64,000 nt of DNA from contig NZ_NJIH01000016.1 in the NCBI RefSeq assembly GCF_002209565.1, positions 35,375 to 99,374 of the forward strand. The letters run 5' to 3'. The notes below the pieces were generated by a model, which was not told the DNA's origin, did no database searches, and saw only the letters and a program-made list of their open reading frames with translations. The stretch comes from Candidimonas nitroreducens (GTDB taxonomy: Bacteria > Pseudomonadota > Gammaproteobacteria > Burkholderiales > Burkholderiaceae_B). The translations under genes and the position numbers were made by a program. Below are positions 1 through 8,508 of this stretch, piece by piece. Each line of letters opens with the position of its first letter. Position 1 is the first letter of the stretch.

Positions 1-139
1 GGCGCTGTCGAGGCTATGCCCGGCGCTTTGTTGCGGCGTCGCAAGCCTGTGTTTGGCCGTCGGCGCGAAACTGGATATTGATATGGGCGGTGATGCGCGG
101 CGCGCAGGGGGGCAGTGTGTAGCCGATCGGGCCATCGTC

Positions 140-1057
140 TCAGCCGGCTGCGAAGTGCTGGACGACCGCGCGTGGCGCTGGGCCGCCGTCCAGCCACGCC
201 AGCGTTTCGCGCCACAGCGTGTCACGGAAGCGATCGTGGAAGAAAGCGAAATGGCCGATACTCGGCAGGTGCAGCTCTTCGGGGCGCACCAGCACATAAG
301 AGCGCTCGCAGCCGGTGTAATACGCCAGCAAGCGCCGTACGGCGGCCGGGGTTGCGTAGGGGTCGTCGGTAATGCTGTAGGCCAGCATGGGGCAGCGCAG
401 GGTGGGGAAGTAGCGGGCGGGATCCGTATCTGGCGCGAGTGCGTGGGCATTTGCGCTGCCGCCGGGCTCTGCGCCCAGGGTCGCCTTGCGAAACGCCCAT
501 TCATAGGCCACCCCGGCGGGCAAGTCTTCCAGCCAGCCCAGGCGGCGCCCCGGAAAGTATCCCATCAGGCGCGTCACCAGCGGCATGAAGATATGCCATT
601 TGAGGAACATCGGGTAGCGCGCCCGCGGAGCGTAGTCTTTCCAGTACGCGAACTGCGCGCCTACGGTCAGCATGCGGTCGATGCGCGCGCTGGATGCGCT
701 GAAGCCCGGCACCACCCCGCCTATGCTGTGGCCTACGACCGCGATGCGGGCGGCGGGAAATTCCCGTGCCGCCCAGTTCAGCACGCCCGCGAAATCCTTG
801 TTGCCCCAGTCGAATTTGCTGGCTTGCAGCTTGCGCAGCGATTCCGGGCGTGAAGCCCCGATGCCGCGATAATCGTACGTGATTGCGGTGTACCCGTGTG
901 CCGCCAGGAAGCGTGCATACCTCGAGTAATACGCGGCCTTGACCCCCGTGGCGCAGTTGATGATGGCCACGTTCGAGGAATTTCCGCTTTTGTCGGGGCG
1001 GTGTACCGTCGCGCCCAGCGGGTAGCCGTCCGTTGCGGGGATGATGGTGCCAGTCAT
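140..1057 (-). CDS. alpha/beta hydrolase (serine aminopeptidase S33-like)
   Basis: The 305-residue protein has an alpha/beta hydrolase fold pattern. The nucleophile elbow GHSIGG puts the catalytic Ser at residue 111. ITDDP near 231 could supply the acid, and SIGHF places a His at 269. YDYRGIGAS at 61-69 is the usual strand-loop before the elbow. There is no signal peptide, so it is probably cytoplasmic. The family hydrolyses esters or acts as a lysophospholipase; the substrate cannot be read here. It stands alone on the minus strand. The 139 bases to its left hold nothing I can call. Confidence 0.85.
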   Translation of the reverse strand: MTGTIIPATDGYPLGATVHRPDKSGNSSNVAIINCATGVKAAYYSRYARFLAAHGYTAITYDYRGIGASRPESLRKLQASKFDWGNKDFAGVLNWAAREFPAARIAVVGHSIGGVVPGFSASSARIDRMLTVGAQFAYWKDYAPRARYPMFLKWHIFMPLVTRLMGYFPGRRLGWLEDLPAGVAYEWAFRKATLGAEPGGSANAHALAPDTDPARYFPTLRCPMLAYSITDDPYATPAAVRRLLAYYTGCERSYVLVRPEELHLPSIGHFAFFHDRFRDTLWRETLAWLDGGPAPRAVVQHFAAG

Positions 1058-1403
1058 GGGAAAGGGCGCCGGGTGGGCTGTGGTCTATGTTGAAGCAAGG
1101 TGAGGATGTTTATCGTTCAGCTCAAGGTAACTAGGCAAGGCAACTCGGTAGCTACGTAAATATAGCGGGTTTGCGGCGCGTGTATTGACCATGACGCGGT
1201 GGCCATGGCGCGGCAACGCAGGAAAGTCGCTCGGGCTGCGGATCCGGCCCCTATGTGCGAGGGCACCGGTGCGTGCGCTCGATCCAGCGCTACACTTCAG
1301 CTGCCCGGGCTCCGTGCCGGCGCATGGCATCCCGGCAGCTTGCGATGGGCCGGCGGCGCGCAGGCGCAGGCACCCCCCGATTTTGCGACCCACAGGAGCT
1401 TCC
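1058..1403. other. intergenic region between divergent hydrolase and GNAT gene
   Basis: This is 346 bp of mixed composition with an AT-richer stretch near 1150-1170. It must hold the promoters of both divergent genes. I see no convincing -35/-10 pair, inverted repeat or small gene. An open frame running through it from 1185 is an upstream extension of the GNAT frame without coding character. Confidence 0.5.
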
Positions 1404-1955
1404 ATGACTTCCCCAGCAGCAGCGCAAGATGGCGTGAGCCTGGTCGACTGCGACGAGGCGCGACACGCCTCGGCGATTCTGGCGATCTTGAACGAGGCCA
1501 TCGTCAATTCGACGGCCTTGTATGACTACGCACCCAGGCCGCCGCAGGCCATGGCAGGCTGGTTTGCCGCGAAGCGCGCCAGCGGTTTTCCGGTCGTGGG
1601 GGCGATCGATGCTGCGGGCGATTTGCTGGGTTTTGCCAGCTGGGGCACGTTTCGCGCGTTCCCGGCCTACAAGTACACGGTGGAGCACAGCGTGTATGTG
1701 CACCCCGAGCAGCGCGGCCGCGGATTGGGCAAGCTCCTGATGCAAGAATTGATCCGCCGTGCCGGGCAGGCGCAGCTGCATGTGTTGGTGGGTTGCATAG
1801 ACGCCACGAATACCGCCAGCATCCGGCTGCACACCGGGCTGGGATTCAAACATGCCGGCACCATAGCGCAGGCCGGATTCAAGTTCGGGCGCTGGCTGGA
1901 TGCCGCGTTCTACCAGCTCAATCTGCAGACGCCGCTGCAGCCGCAGGACGGCTGA
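1404..1955 (+). CDS. GNAT N-acetyltransferase (phosphinothricin acetyltransferase-like)
   Basis: This 183-residue protein transfers an acetyl group from acetyl-CoA to an amine. The acetyl-CoA pyrophosphate loop QRGRGLG is at residues 103-109, preceded by the VEHSVYVHP strand typical of the Pat/Bar subgroup. The GLGFKHAG beta-bulge region follows near 150. The start at 1404 is chosen because AGGAG lies 6-8 bases upstream at 1393-1397; the longer frame from 1185 has a non-protein-like N-terminus. Substrate is unknown: phosphinothricin-type acids or methionine derivatives are possible for the family. Confidence 0.85.
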   Translation: MTSPAAAQDGVSLVDCDEARHASAILAILNEAIVNSTALYDYAPRPPQAMAGWFAAKRASGFPVVGAIDAAGDLLGFASWGTFRAFPAYKYTVEHSVYVHPEQRGRGLGKLLMQELIRRAGQAQLHVLVGCIDATNTASIRLHTGLGFKHAGTIAQAGFKFGRWLDAAFYQLNLQTPLQPQDG

Positions 1956-2088
1956 GCAGGCGGTCAGGGCTTATCCCATTGCGCCAGGTGCGGAAGCACT
2001 CCCGAGGGATCCCATACATAAGTAAGCAATGCACCATAGGGCTTTCGTTGCGGCGCAGCCACGCGCCGAAGGCAAGCCGTATCGTGCC

Positions 2089-2994
2089 CTATTTCGACAG
2101 CCCCCGCAGGCCGCGCTTTTCGAACCAGTGATGGGCGTAGGGGTTGTCGTTGTATGCTGCGATTTCGACGTAGCCTTTGCCGATGTACAGCGCGCGCGCC
2201 TCGGTGAGATTGCGGTTGGTGTCCAGCCGCAGGATATCCAGGCCGGCGTCGGCGGCGTGTTTTTCCAGGGCTTCGAGCAGGCGCCGGGCGATGCCTAGCC
2301 CGCGCGCCGCGGGGGCCACCCACATGCGCTTGATCTCGCCGAAGCCCGCCTCCATGATCTTGAGCGCGCCGCAGCCGACCGGCGTGCCGTCCAGCCTGGC
2401 GATGAGAAATAGGCCGGCCGGCGGGACGAGCGTCTCGGGATCGGCGCTGGGGCCCAGGGTCGGGTCGAAGCTTTGTTCGAAGCGCTGCGACAGCTCGTCG
2501 AAGTACGCCTGCAGACAGGCCCGAGCTTCGGCGCCGGCGGGGTCGGCCGTTTCGAGCGTCACGGCGGATGCCCGCAAGAGGCGTTCCACTTCCGCCATCG
2601 CCGTCAGCAGACGTGTGCGTTGCGTATCGCCCAGCGGGGCCAGCAGCCCCGCCGCCTGGGTTTTCGAGCGCCGGTCGAGCAGGCTCCATTCTTTTTTGCC
2701 TGCCGCCGTCAGGCCGACGCGGCGCACGCGCCCGTCGCTGCGGTCGGGCCGGGTCGCCGCCAGGCCTTGTCTTTCCAGCTTGCGCAGCAGTCGGCTGAAG
2801 TAGCCGGAATCCAGGCCGAACCGTGCGCGCAGCTCGCGTACCGTCGCACCTCGCGCGCCGATCTCGAACAGCAGGCGCGCTTCCGCGAGCGGGCGCCCGC
2901 TGCCCAGGTAGTCGCGGTCGAGCACGCCTATCCGCTGCGTGACCGTGCGGTTGAAACGGCGTACCTGCTGCAGCTGCTCATGGTTCGTTTTCAT
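2089..2994 (-). CDS. MarR-type regulator fused to GNAT acetyltransferase
   Basis: This is a 301-residue two-domain protein. Residues about 1-145 form a MarR winged helix: VRELRARFGLDSGYFSRLLRKLE is the helix-turn-helix, and SDGRVRRVGLTAAG the wing. Residues about 155-301 form a GNAT domain with the acetyl-CoA loop ARGLGIARRLL and the motif ALYIGKGYVEI. Such MarR-GNAT fusions are a recognised family whose targets are mostly unknown. A perfect inverted repeat at 2995-3014 abuts the start codon, so autorepression is likely. It is a single gene with no obvious operon partner. Confidence 0.9.
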   Translation of the reverse strand: MKTNHEQLQQVRRFNRTVTQRIGVLDRDYLGSGRPLAEARLLFEIGARGATVRELRARFGLDSGYFSRLLRKLERQGLAATRPDRSDGRVRRVGLTAAGKKEWSLLDRRSKTQAAGLLAPLGDTQRTRLLTAMAEVERLLRASAVTLETADPAGAEARACLQAYFDELSQRFEQSFDPTLGPSADPETLVPPAGLFLIARLDGTPVGCGALKIMEAGFGEIKRMWVAPAARGLGIARRLLEALEKHAADAGLDILRLDTNRNLTEARALYIGKGYVEIAAYNDNPYAHHWFEKRGLRGLSK

Positions 2995-3014
2995 TATCTG
3001 ACTTTAGTCAGATA
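2995..3014. promoter_or_regulatory. perfect inverted repeat, probable MarR-GNAT operator
   Basis: TATCTGACT, 2 nt, AGTCAGATA: two 9-bp arms with no mismatch. It ends one base before the ATG of the MarR-GNAT gene. Binding here would block transcription start or ribosome loading. That the adjacent regulator binds it is an inference from position and symmetry. Confidence 0.7.
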
Positions 3015-3095
3015 GATTTACGTTGTCAATTCCGTGCTGCATATATGGGGTATGGCGGCGGGCTCGTGCCCGACTTGCCGCGCATGGCTCTGTCT

Positions 3096-4073
3096 TCAGT
3101 TGGTCGCCACGAAGCCGGATGCCTTTACCCGCTTTTGCCATGTGGCGCGCTCGCTGGCGAGCTTCTTCGCGAAGTCTTCCGGCTGCTTGGCAGGAACTCC
3201 GTAGCCGAGGTTGCGCATCGTGGCGGCATACTTGGGGTTCGAAACAACTTTCTCGACTGCCGCACGCCATTGGGTCACGAGCTTGGCGGGAGTGCCGGAC
3301 TTTATGAACAAGCCGACCCAGCCGCGCTCGTCCAGGTCGGGCAGGCCGACCTCGATTGCGGTAGGCACGCCGGGGAGCATGGGGTTGCGCTCTTTGGAGG
3401 TGATCAGCAGCGTGTGCAGTTTGCCTTGCTTTTGATAGGGAATGAGCAATTGTTCGGTGGTGACGAGCGTTGCGATCTGGCCTCCTATTACATCTATTAC
3501 CGAGTTTGCCCCGCCCTTGTATGCAATGGGGGTGTAGGAAATGTGCAATTGTTTGCCTAGTTCGACTCCGATGAATTGCTGTGGCGTGCCTACACCGGGA
3601 AAACCGAAGTTGCTTTTATCGGGGTGTGCGTTTGCCCAGTCCTTGTAGCCGGCCATCGTGGTCTCTTTCGTCGCCGGGCCTGTGGCAATTCCGAACCCGA
3701 ATTCCGCAAGGCTGCCCAGCGCGACCAGATCCGTGAGGGGATCGTACTTGATGGCCTTGGTCACTAGCGGAGCCAGCGTGATCTGGCTCGATGGAATGAC
3801 TTCGACGATCTGGCCAGAGGCGGGGGCAGCCAGCATGGAGTCGATGGCGATCATGCCGCCAGCGCCGGGACGGTTCTCGACAACAACCGTGGTGCCGCTG
3901 GACTGGCGCAATTGATCCGCGAAGGCCCGTGCCACGATGTCTACGGCTCCTCCCGCCGGGAACCCCACCAGAACCCTTATGGTATCTCTGGCCGCCGCCT
4001 GCGCCGTGACGGTGCCGGCGGCGGCCAGCAGCAGGCAGCCCAGCAGCCGCGTGATGGCGGGTATCGAGTGCAT
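3096..4073 (-). CDS. Bug/TctC-family periplasmic solute receptor
   Basis: This 325-residue exported binding protein has a signal peptide (MHSIPAITRLLGCLLLAAAG, probable cleavage after AQA near residue 26). The family signature IRVLVGFPAGGAVDIVARAF follows, then VVVENRPGAGG. The Bug family delivers carboxylates and related solutes to TctAB-type permeases. AAGGAG lies 9-14 bases upstream of the start. It lies 79 bp downstream of the sulfatase on the same strand, so the two are probably cotranscribed. No TctA/TctB genes adjoin it. The ligand cannot be deduced; a sulfate ester or its acid product would fit the context. Confidence 0.9.
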   Translation of the reverse strand: MHSIPAITRLLGCLLLAAAGTVTAQAAARDTIRVLVGFPAGGAVDIVARAFADQLRQSSGTTVVVENRPGAGGMIAIDSMLAAPASGQIVEVIPSSQITLAPLVTKAIKYDPLTDLVALGSLAEFGFGIATGPATKETTMAGYKDWANAHPDKSNFGFPGVGTPQQFIGVELGKQLHISYTPIAYKGGANSVIDVIGGQIATLVTTEQLLIPYQKQGKLHTLLITSKERNPMLPGVPTAIEVGLPDLDERGWVGLFIKSGTPAKLVTQWRAAVEKVVSNPKYAATMRNLGYGVPAKQPEDFAKKLASERATWQKRVKASGFVATN

Positions 4074-4152
4074 GTTCAGTCTCCTTGATATGTTTTAAAA
4101 AAGTGGTGCCGGCGCATATACATCCCGAAGAAGGCGCCGTTCGGATGCCGCC

Positions 4153-5835
4153 TCAGGCCGAGCCGATAGGCTGCGGCAGGGGGTCGCGTATGTCTTGCGG
4201 GCGTGAGCGGATCATGTCGGTCAACTCTTCCCGGATCCCGCGGCAGGCGGGGTCGTCGTAGCGGTTTTCCATTTCGTGCGGATCCTGATCCAGCAGATAT
4301 AGTTCGCCCGCGCCCGAGCCCAGCTCCAGTGTGAGCTTGGCGCTGCCGGTGCGCGCTACCCGCAGATCCAGCGCCACGCCGCAGCGGTTGGGCCCAAGCT
4401 GCCATTCGCCGTATGCGTGGCTGCGGCGGCCCGTCCCATCGAGCAGGGGGCGCAGGCTGGCACTGTGTGAGGCCGCGGCAATAGGCGTGCCGCTGTAGTC
4501 GCCGATGGTCGCGGCAAGATCTAGCGTGGACACCGGATCTTGCACGACTTTGCCGGCGGGAATGCCCGGGCCGCGCATCAGCAGGCCCACCCGCAGCAGC
4601 CCTTCGTAGAACATCGGCCCTTTGAGCACCAGGCCATGATCGCCGAGCCATTCGCCGTGGTCGGATGTGAATATGACTATGGTGTCCCGCGACAGATCCA
4701 GTTCGTCCAGCACGCTCAGGATGCGGCCTACGTTGTGGTCGATCAGCGAGATCATGCCGTAGTAGTTGGCGATCAGGTGGCGCAATTGCTGATCCGACTG
4801 GGGGGCGATTCGGGAATATTCCTGGCGCACGCGTTTCATTTCACCGGAGATCGCCGGCGAAGACTCGCTTGCCGCGCGGTGCCACCAGGGGCGCTTGTCG
4901 AAATCCAGCGTGCGGTGCGCGGGCAGTCGGATGCTTTCCGGAGGATGCAGCAGGCTCCATGGCAGCGGGGCGTCGAAAGGGTGATGCGGGTCGGGAAAGG
5001 AAACCCAGGCGCAGAAGGGCTTGGCGCCGCCGCGTTTGTGGTCTCGCAGGAACTCCACCGTGCGGTCGCCGATCCAGCTGGAGTTGTGCCATGCGGGGGG
5101 CAGTACCGAATGGTGGGTCTGCGCCGCTCCGCCGTCGTCGCCGCCACGCCTTTTGTACAGCTCGTCTTTCAGGTCGCCCAGGCCGTCGGCGTGATACCAC
5201 CGTTCGTAGCTGCGGCCGCGCGGCGGCCGCTCGGGCAGCCAGTAGTTGTGCCCCATCAGTGTCATCTCGACGCGGTCGAAGCCCATATACGGGCCGTTCC
5301 AGTTGTCGCCATATAGCGCGGAGCCGGCGACATTCTCGGGCCGGGTGGTGGGCTCGTGGGTGAAGTAGGTCGAAAAATGCGCCTTGCCTATGAATGCCGT
5401 CGAGTATCCGGCGCGGCCCAGAGTGCCGGCGAAGCCGCGATCTGCGATGTCTTCGTCCAGATCGATGCCGTTGTCATGTACGCCATGGGTCAGCGGCAGT
5501 AGACCAGTGAGTAGGGAGGCGCGCGCCGGCTGGCAGACGACATTGGGCGTGATGCACGCCGAGAACCGCGTTCCCTGGCCGGCGAGCAGGTCGAGATGGG
5601 GCGTGCGCACCGTAGAACCTTCGAAGCCATATGCGTCGCCGCGATGCTGGTCGCTGGTGATCAGCAGAATATTAGGCCTGTGTGTGGGAGTGACTGTATC
5701 GACCACGGGTTCCTCGATGTGTAAACCATATCGGCCCTGTCTGGCGTCGGGGCCGGCCTGGGCGGACGGTGTGATCCATTTCGCGCCCGGGAGAGTCGGC
5801 GTACCGCAGGCATGATGTGGATCCTGGGTTTTCAT
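4153..5835 (-). CDS. type I sulfatase (arylsulfatase / phosphonate monoesterase-like)
   Basis: The protein has 560 residues. RPNILLITSDQHRGD at 53-67 gives the first metal aspartates. CQPAR at 101-105 is the C-x-P-x-R formylglycine motif, so Cys101 needs oxidation by a maturase (none seen here). SDHGEWLGDHG further on is the second metal site. It hydrolyses sulfate (or phosphate/phosphonate) esters. There is no signal peptide, which suggests a cytoplasmic enzyme. The 50 residues before the core are poorly sulfatase-like, and a GTG at 5706 preceded by GAGGAA is an alternative start. The Bug receptor follows on the same strand, and a MarR gene is divergent with twin palindromes between. Confidence 0.88.
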   Translation of the reverse strand: MKTQDPHHACGTPTLPGAKWITPSAQAGPDARQGRYGLHIEEPVVDTVTPTHRPNILLITSDQHRGDAYGFEGSTVRTPHLDLLAGQGTRFSACITPNVVCQPARASLLTGLLPLTHGVHDNGIDLDEDIADRGFAGTLGRAGYSTAFIGKAHFSTYFTHEPTTRPENVAGSALYGDNWNGPYMGFDRVEMTLMGHNYWLPERPPRGRSYERWYHADGLGDLKDELYKRRGGDDGGAAQTHHSVLPPAWHNSSWIGDRTVEFLRDHKRGGAKPFCAWVSFPDPHHPFDAPLPWSLLHPPESIRLPAHRTLDFDKRPWWHRAASESSPAISGEMKRVRQEYSRIAPQSDQQLRHLIANYYGMISLIDHNVGRILSVLDELDLSRDTIVIFTSDHGEWLGDHGLVLKGPMFYEGLLRVGLLMRGPGIPAGKVVQDPVSTLDLAATIGDYSGTPIAAASHSASLRPLLDGTGRRSHAYGEWQLGPNRCGVALDLRVARTGSAKLTLELGSGAGELYLLDQDPHEMENRYDDPACRGIREELTDMIRSRPQDIRDPLPQPIGSA

Positions 5836-5843
5836 TGTACGCC

Positions 5844-5867
5844 ATTTTGTTTACTAGTAAACAAAAT
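5844..5867. promoter_or_regulatory. 24-bp perfect palindrome (operator 1)
   Basis: The half-site ATTTTGTTTACT is followed directly by its exact reverse complement. It lies 8 bp upstream of the sulfatase start codon, between that gene and the divergent MarR regulator. It is typical in size for MarR operators. Assignment to this regulator is by proximity. Confidence 0.75.
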
Positions 5868-5881
5868 AGTATTGAATATTT

Positions 5882-5895
5882 GTTCACTAGTAAAC
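5882..5895. promoter_or_regulatory. second, imperfect copy of the palindrome core (operator 2)
   Basis: GTTCACTAGTAAAC repeats the 14-bp core GTTTACTAGTAAAC of operator 1 with one mismatch. The centres lie 33 bp apart, about three helical turns, so two dimers could bind the same DNA face. Confidence 0.65.
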
Positions 5896-5973
5896 GGAAT
5901 ATATGATTGGCAGATCGAGCCGCGACGGCAGCATATCGCCGCGCCCGCGTCGCACACGCGTGTGCCGAACGCC

Positions 5974-5979
5974 TATAAT
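5974..5979 (+). promoter_or_regulatory. -10 box TATAAT of the MarR gene
   Basis: This is an exact sigma-70 -10 consensus. Transcription would start at about 5985-5987, on or next to the ATG at 5986. No good -35 is seen; a perfect 12-bp palindrome CACACGCGTGTG at 5953-5964 overlaps that area and may bind an activator or repressor. Confidence 0.5.
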
Positions 5980-5985
5980 CCGTGC

Positions 5986-6492
5986 ATGCACAAGACCTCT
6001 GCGCGTGCCGCTCCGGCAGGTGATCCACTACTCGATTTCGAAGACGCCGACCTCATGCCGGTCGAACGGTTCGTCACGTTCAAGGTCAATCAGCTCTCGA
6101 CCGCCTTCGAGCGCCAGTGGACCCGCATCATGCGTGAAAAGGCCGGGGTCAGCCTCAGCCAGTGGCGTGTCCTGGTCATGCTGCAGGCCGGCCCGGCGAC
6201 GTTTTCGCGGCTGGTCGAGGCCACGGGCATGAACAAGGCCCTGATGAGCCGCTCGATCTCTGAGCTGGAAGCCAAGCGCATGCTGACCGTCAGCGCGACC
6301 CCCGATGACGCCCGCAGCATCACGCTGACTTTGGCCGCCAAGGGCAGGAAACTGCTGCAGGAAGTGCAGCCCTTGGCGCTGGCGCGGCAGAGGCATCTGC
6401 TTTCGGCGCTGTCCGCGAGCGAGCGGCGCACGTTCTATGCGGCGCTGGACAAGCTGGCCCGCGCGGCTGCCGAGTGCGAGGGATGGCGCTAG
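5986..6492 (+). CDS. MarR-family transcriptional regulator
   Basis: This 168-residue regulator has its winged helix around residues 50-115 (VSLSQWRVLVMLQ, FSRLVEATGMNKALMSRSISELE, then the TPDDARSITLTLAAKG wing). It probably controls the divergent sulfatase/Bug genes and itself through the palindromes at 5844-5895. The start ATG at 5986 was chosen because the frame upstream to 5812 runs through the operator DNA. A TATAAT at 5974-5979 lies only 6 bases before the ATG, so the mRNA may be leaderless; no Shine-Dalgarno is visible. Confidence 0.88.
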   Translation: MHKTSARAAPAGDPLLDFEDADLMPVERFVTFKVNQLSTAFERQWTRIMREKAGVSLSQWRVLVMLQAGPATFSRLVEATGMNKALMSRSISELEAKRMLTVSATPDDARSITLTLAAKGRKLLQEVQPLALARQRHLLSALSASERRTFYAALDKLARAAAECEGWR

Positions 6493-6595
6493 CGCGTGTA
6501 GCGCCGCACGTAATGCGCGCTTGCGTGCGGCTGGCGGGGTAGCTCGGCAGATATAATCCTAGCCGGTATCGACGCTCAACCTTCCGGCGCAGACG

Positions 6596-7780
6596 ATGAA
6601 TACTAAGACCTCGATCAGGAAATACGACGTAGCGATCATCGGCGGCGGCATTATCGGATCTTCCGTCGCCTACTTTCTGCTGCAGGAAGCGCCGCATCTG
6701 GCGGTATGCGTGGTGGAGCCGGACTCGACCTATGAGTTTGCCTCCGCCTTGCGCTCGTCGGGCGGCTGCCGCGTGCAGTTCACGGGCGAGGAAAACATTG
6801 CGATGTCTTTGTTCAGCCTCGATTTCATCCGCCATTTCGATCAGCGCATGTCGACCGCCAAGCAGCCCGCCTACGCCGATTGGGTGGAGGGCGGCTATCT
6901 CTTCATCGTGCCGCCGGAAAACGCGGCCCAGCTGGAAAAGACAGCATCCCTGCAGCAGGCGCAGGGATGCACGCTGGATCTGCTGTCGCCAGCGGAACTC
7001 AAGAGCCGGTTCCCCGCCATGTATGTCGATGACCTCGGGGCGGGCGTCCACACGCCGCATGACGGCTGGTGCGACCCGAATGGCTTGCTGTGGGGCTTCC
7101 GGCGCAAGGCGGTGGAGCTCGGCGCCGTTTATATCGCGGCGCGGGTGGTGGGTGCGCAGTGCGACGCCGCCAAGGTGCTTGCGATCCAGCTGGATACGGG
7201 CGAAAGCGTGTCCGCCGAAGCCTACGTCAATGCGGCTGGCGCCTGGTCGGGAGACCTCGCCGGCTTGTTCGGCATGCGCCTGCCGATTTCACCCTTGCGC
7301 CGGTTCGAACACTATTTCACTCCCGGCAGCCATGTCGGGCATCTGCCTTATGTCAAGGATATGTCGCGCCTGGCTTTTCGCTCGGAGGGCCAGGGTTATT
7401 CGGGCGGCCTGGTCGACGGCAGCGCGGTGCGCGGCTACAACTTCGAGGTCGACCACGATTATTTCGAGAATGTCGTCTGGCCGGCCGTGGCGCATCGCTT
7501 TCCCGCCTTCGAGGCGGCGAAATGCCACCGTACCTGGTCGGGGTTGTACGAAGTGAATGAACTCGACGGCAATCCGGTGATAGGCGCCTGGAATTCAGGC
7601 CTGCCCAATCTATATACGGTGGCGGGCTTTTCGGGGCATGGCATGATGCATGCCCCCGCCGCGGGGCGCGGCATGGCCGAACTCATCGTGCATGGCCGCT
7701 ACCAGACCATAGACCTGGCGCGGCTGGGCTACGAGCGCGTCGAGCGCAACCAGCCCTATCCCGAACTCGGTATTCTTTGA
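6596..7780 (+). CDS. FAD-dependent oxidoreductase, DAO family
   Basis: This 394-residue flavoenzyme begins with the dinucleotide-binding motif VAIIGGGIIGSSVAY at residues 12-26. The C-terminal motif TVAGFSGHGMMHAPAAGRGMAEL contacts FAD and the active site. The family oxidises secondary amines or amino acids (sarcosine, glycine, dimethylglycine); the substrate is not readable. It follows the MarR gene by 103 bp on the same strand, but a separate TATAAT at 6552-6557 suggests its own promoter. No companion sarcosine oxidase subunits lie nearby. Confidence 0.87.
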   Translation: MNTKTSIRKYDVAIIGGGIIGSSVAYFLLQEAPHLAVCVVEPDSTYEFASALRSSGGCRVQFTGEENIAMSLFSLDFIRHFDQRMSTAKQPAYADWVEGGYLFIVPPENAAQLEKTASLQQAQGCTLDLLSPAELKSRFPAMYVDDLGAGVHTPHDGWCDPNGLLWGFRRKAVELGAVYIAARVVGAQCDAAKVLAIQLDTGESVSAEAYVNAAGAWSGDLAGLFGMRLPISPLRRFEHYFTPGSHVGHLPYVKDMSRLAFRSEGQGYSGGLVDGSAVRGYNFEVDHDYFENVVWPAVAHRFPAFEAAKCHRTWSGLYEVNELDGNPVIGAWNSGLPNLYTVAGFSGHGMMHAPAAGRGMAELIVHGRYQTIDLARLGYERVERNQPYPELGIL

Positions 7781-7814
7781 CGGCCGCGGCCCGAACCCTG
7801 CCTTGCCTGGTGTG

Positions 7815-7842
7815 GACAGGCCCCGGGCGGGCAGGGCCTGTG
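7815..7842. other. hairpin between convergent genes
   Basis: ACAGGCCC (7816-7823) pairs with GGGCCTGT (7834-7841) across a 10-nt loop, between the convergent FAD oxidoreductase and carbonic anhydrase genes. There is no T run on either side, so termination is possible but not typical. Confidence 0.35.
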
Positions 7843-7872
7843 TCGTAGCGCGGCAATCAAGCTTCGGAGCAA

Positions 7873-8508
7873 TCAGGCTTCGGTGTAGGGCTTGAAGTCG
7901 CCGCCGCTCTCGGGGCGCAGGAACAATACGCCGGTGGCGATGCCGAAGTAGGCGCCATGCAGCTGCAGCAGGCCTTTTTCGACCCGTTGACGCACGGCGG
8001 GGAAGGTCATCAGGTTCTTCAGGCTGTGTTCCACCACCGCCCATTCCAGCTGGCGTATCCAGCCGGCGCGGTCGCCCTGCGGCGGCCCCAGGCGTTCGGC
8101 CACGGGGGCGATCTGCGACATCCACTTGCCGATGAAGTCGCGCTTGGTGAGCGGCGCCGCCTTGTTGGCAAAGGCCGCCACGCCGCCACAGCTGGCGTGC
8201 CCCATTACCACGATATGCTTGACTTCCAGCGCATTGACGCCGAACTCGATGGCCGCGCTGGTGCCGTGATAAGACTCTTCGACATCCGATTCGCAAGGCG
8301 GAACCAGGTTGGCGATATTGCGCACCACGAACATCTCGCCCGGGCCCGCGTCGAAGATGGTTTCGGGCGCCACGCGCGAGTCGCCGCAGCCTATGAGCAT
8401 GACCTCCGGGTGCTGCCCTTTGGCCAGTTCTTCGTATCGTTCCCGCTCGTGCGCCAGCCTGCCGTTAAGAAAGGATTTATAGCCGTCGATTAATCTTTGC
8501 GGGAACAT
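7873..8508 (-). CDS. beta-class carbonic anhydrase
   Basis: This 211-residue enzyme interconverts CO2 and bicarbonate. The zinc site is complete: CGDSR at 41-45 (Cys41, the Asp43-Arg45 dyad) and GHASCGG with His104 and Cys107. The length and the opening LIDGYKSFLNGRL are typical of the proteobacterial cytoplasmic group. It is a single gene, convergent with the FAD oxidoreductase and divergent from the exported hydrolase. Confidence 0.95.
   Translation of the reverse strand: MFPQRLIDGYKSFLNGRLAHERERYEELAKGQHPEVMLIGCGDSRVAPETIFDAGPGEMFVVRNIANLVPPCESDVEESYHGTSAAIEFGVNALEVKHIVVMGHASCGGVAAFANKAAPLTKRDFIGKWMSQIAPVAERLGPPQGDRAGWIRQLEWAVVEHSLKNLMTFPAVRQRVEKGLLQLHGAYFGIATGVLFLRPESGGDFKPYTEA

Noticed and set aside
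1..139. possible gene at the left edge
   Set aside because: Frames there are antisense extensions of the hydrolase region; nothing has a start context or a recognisable motif.
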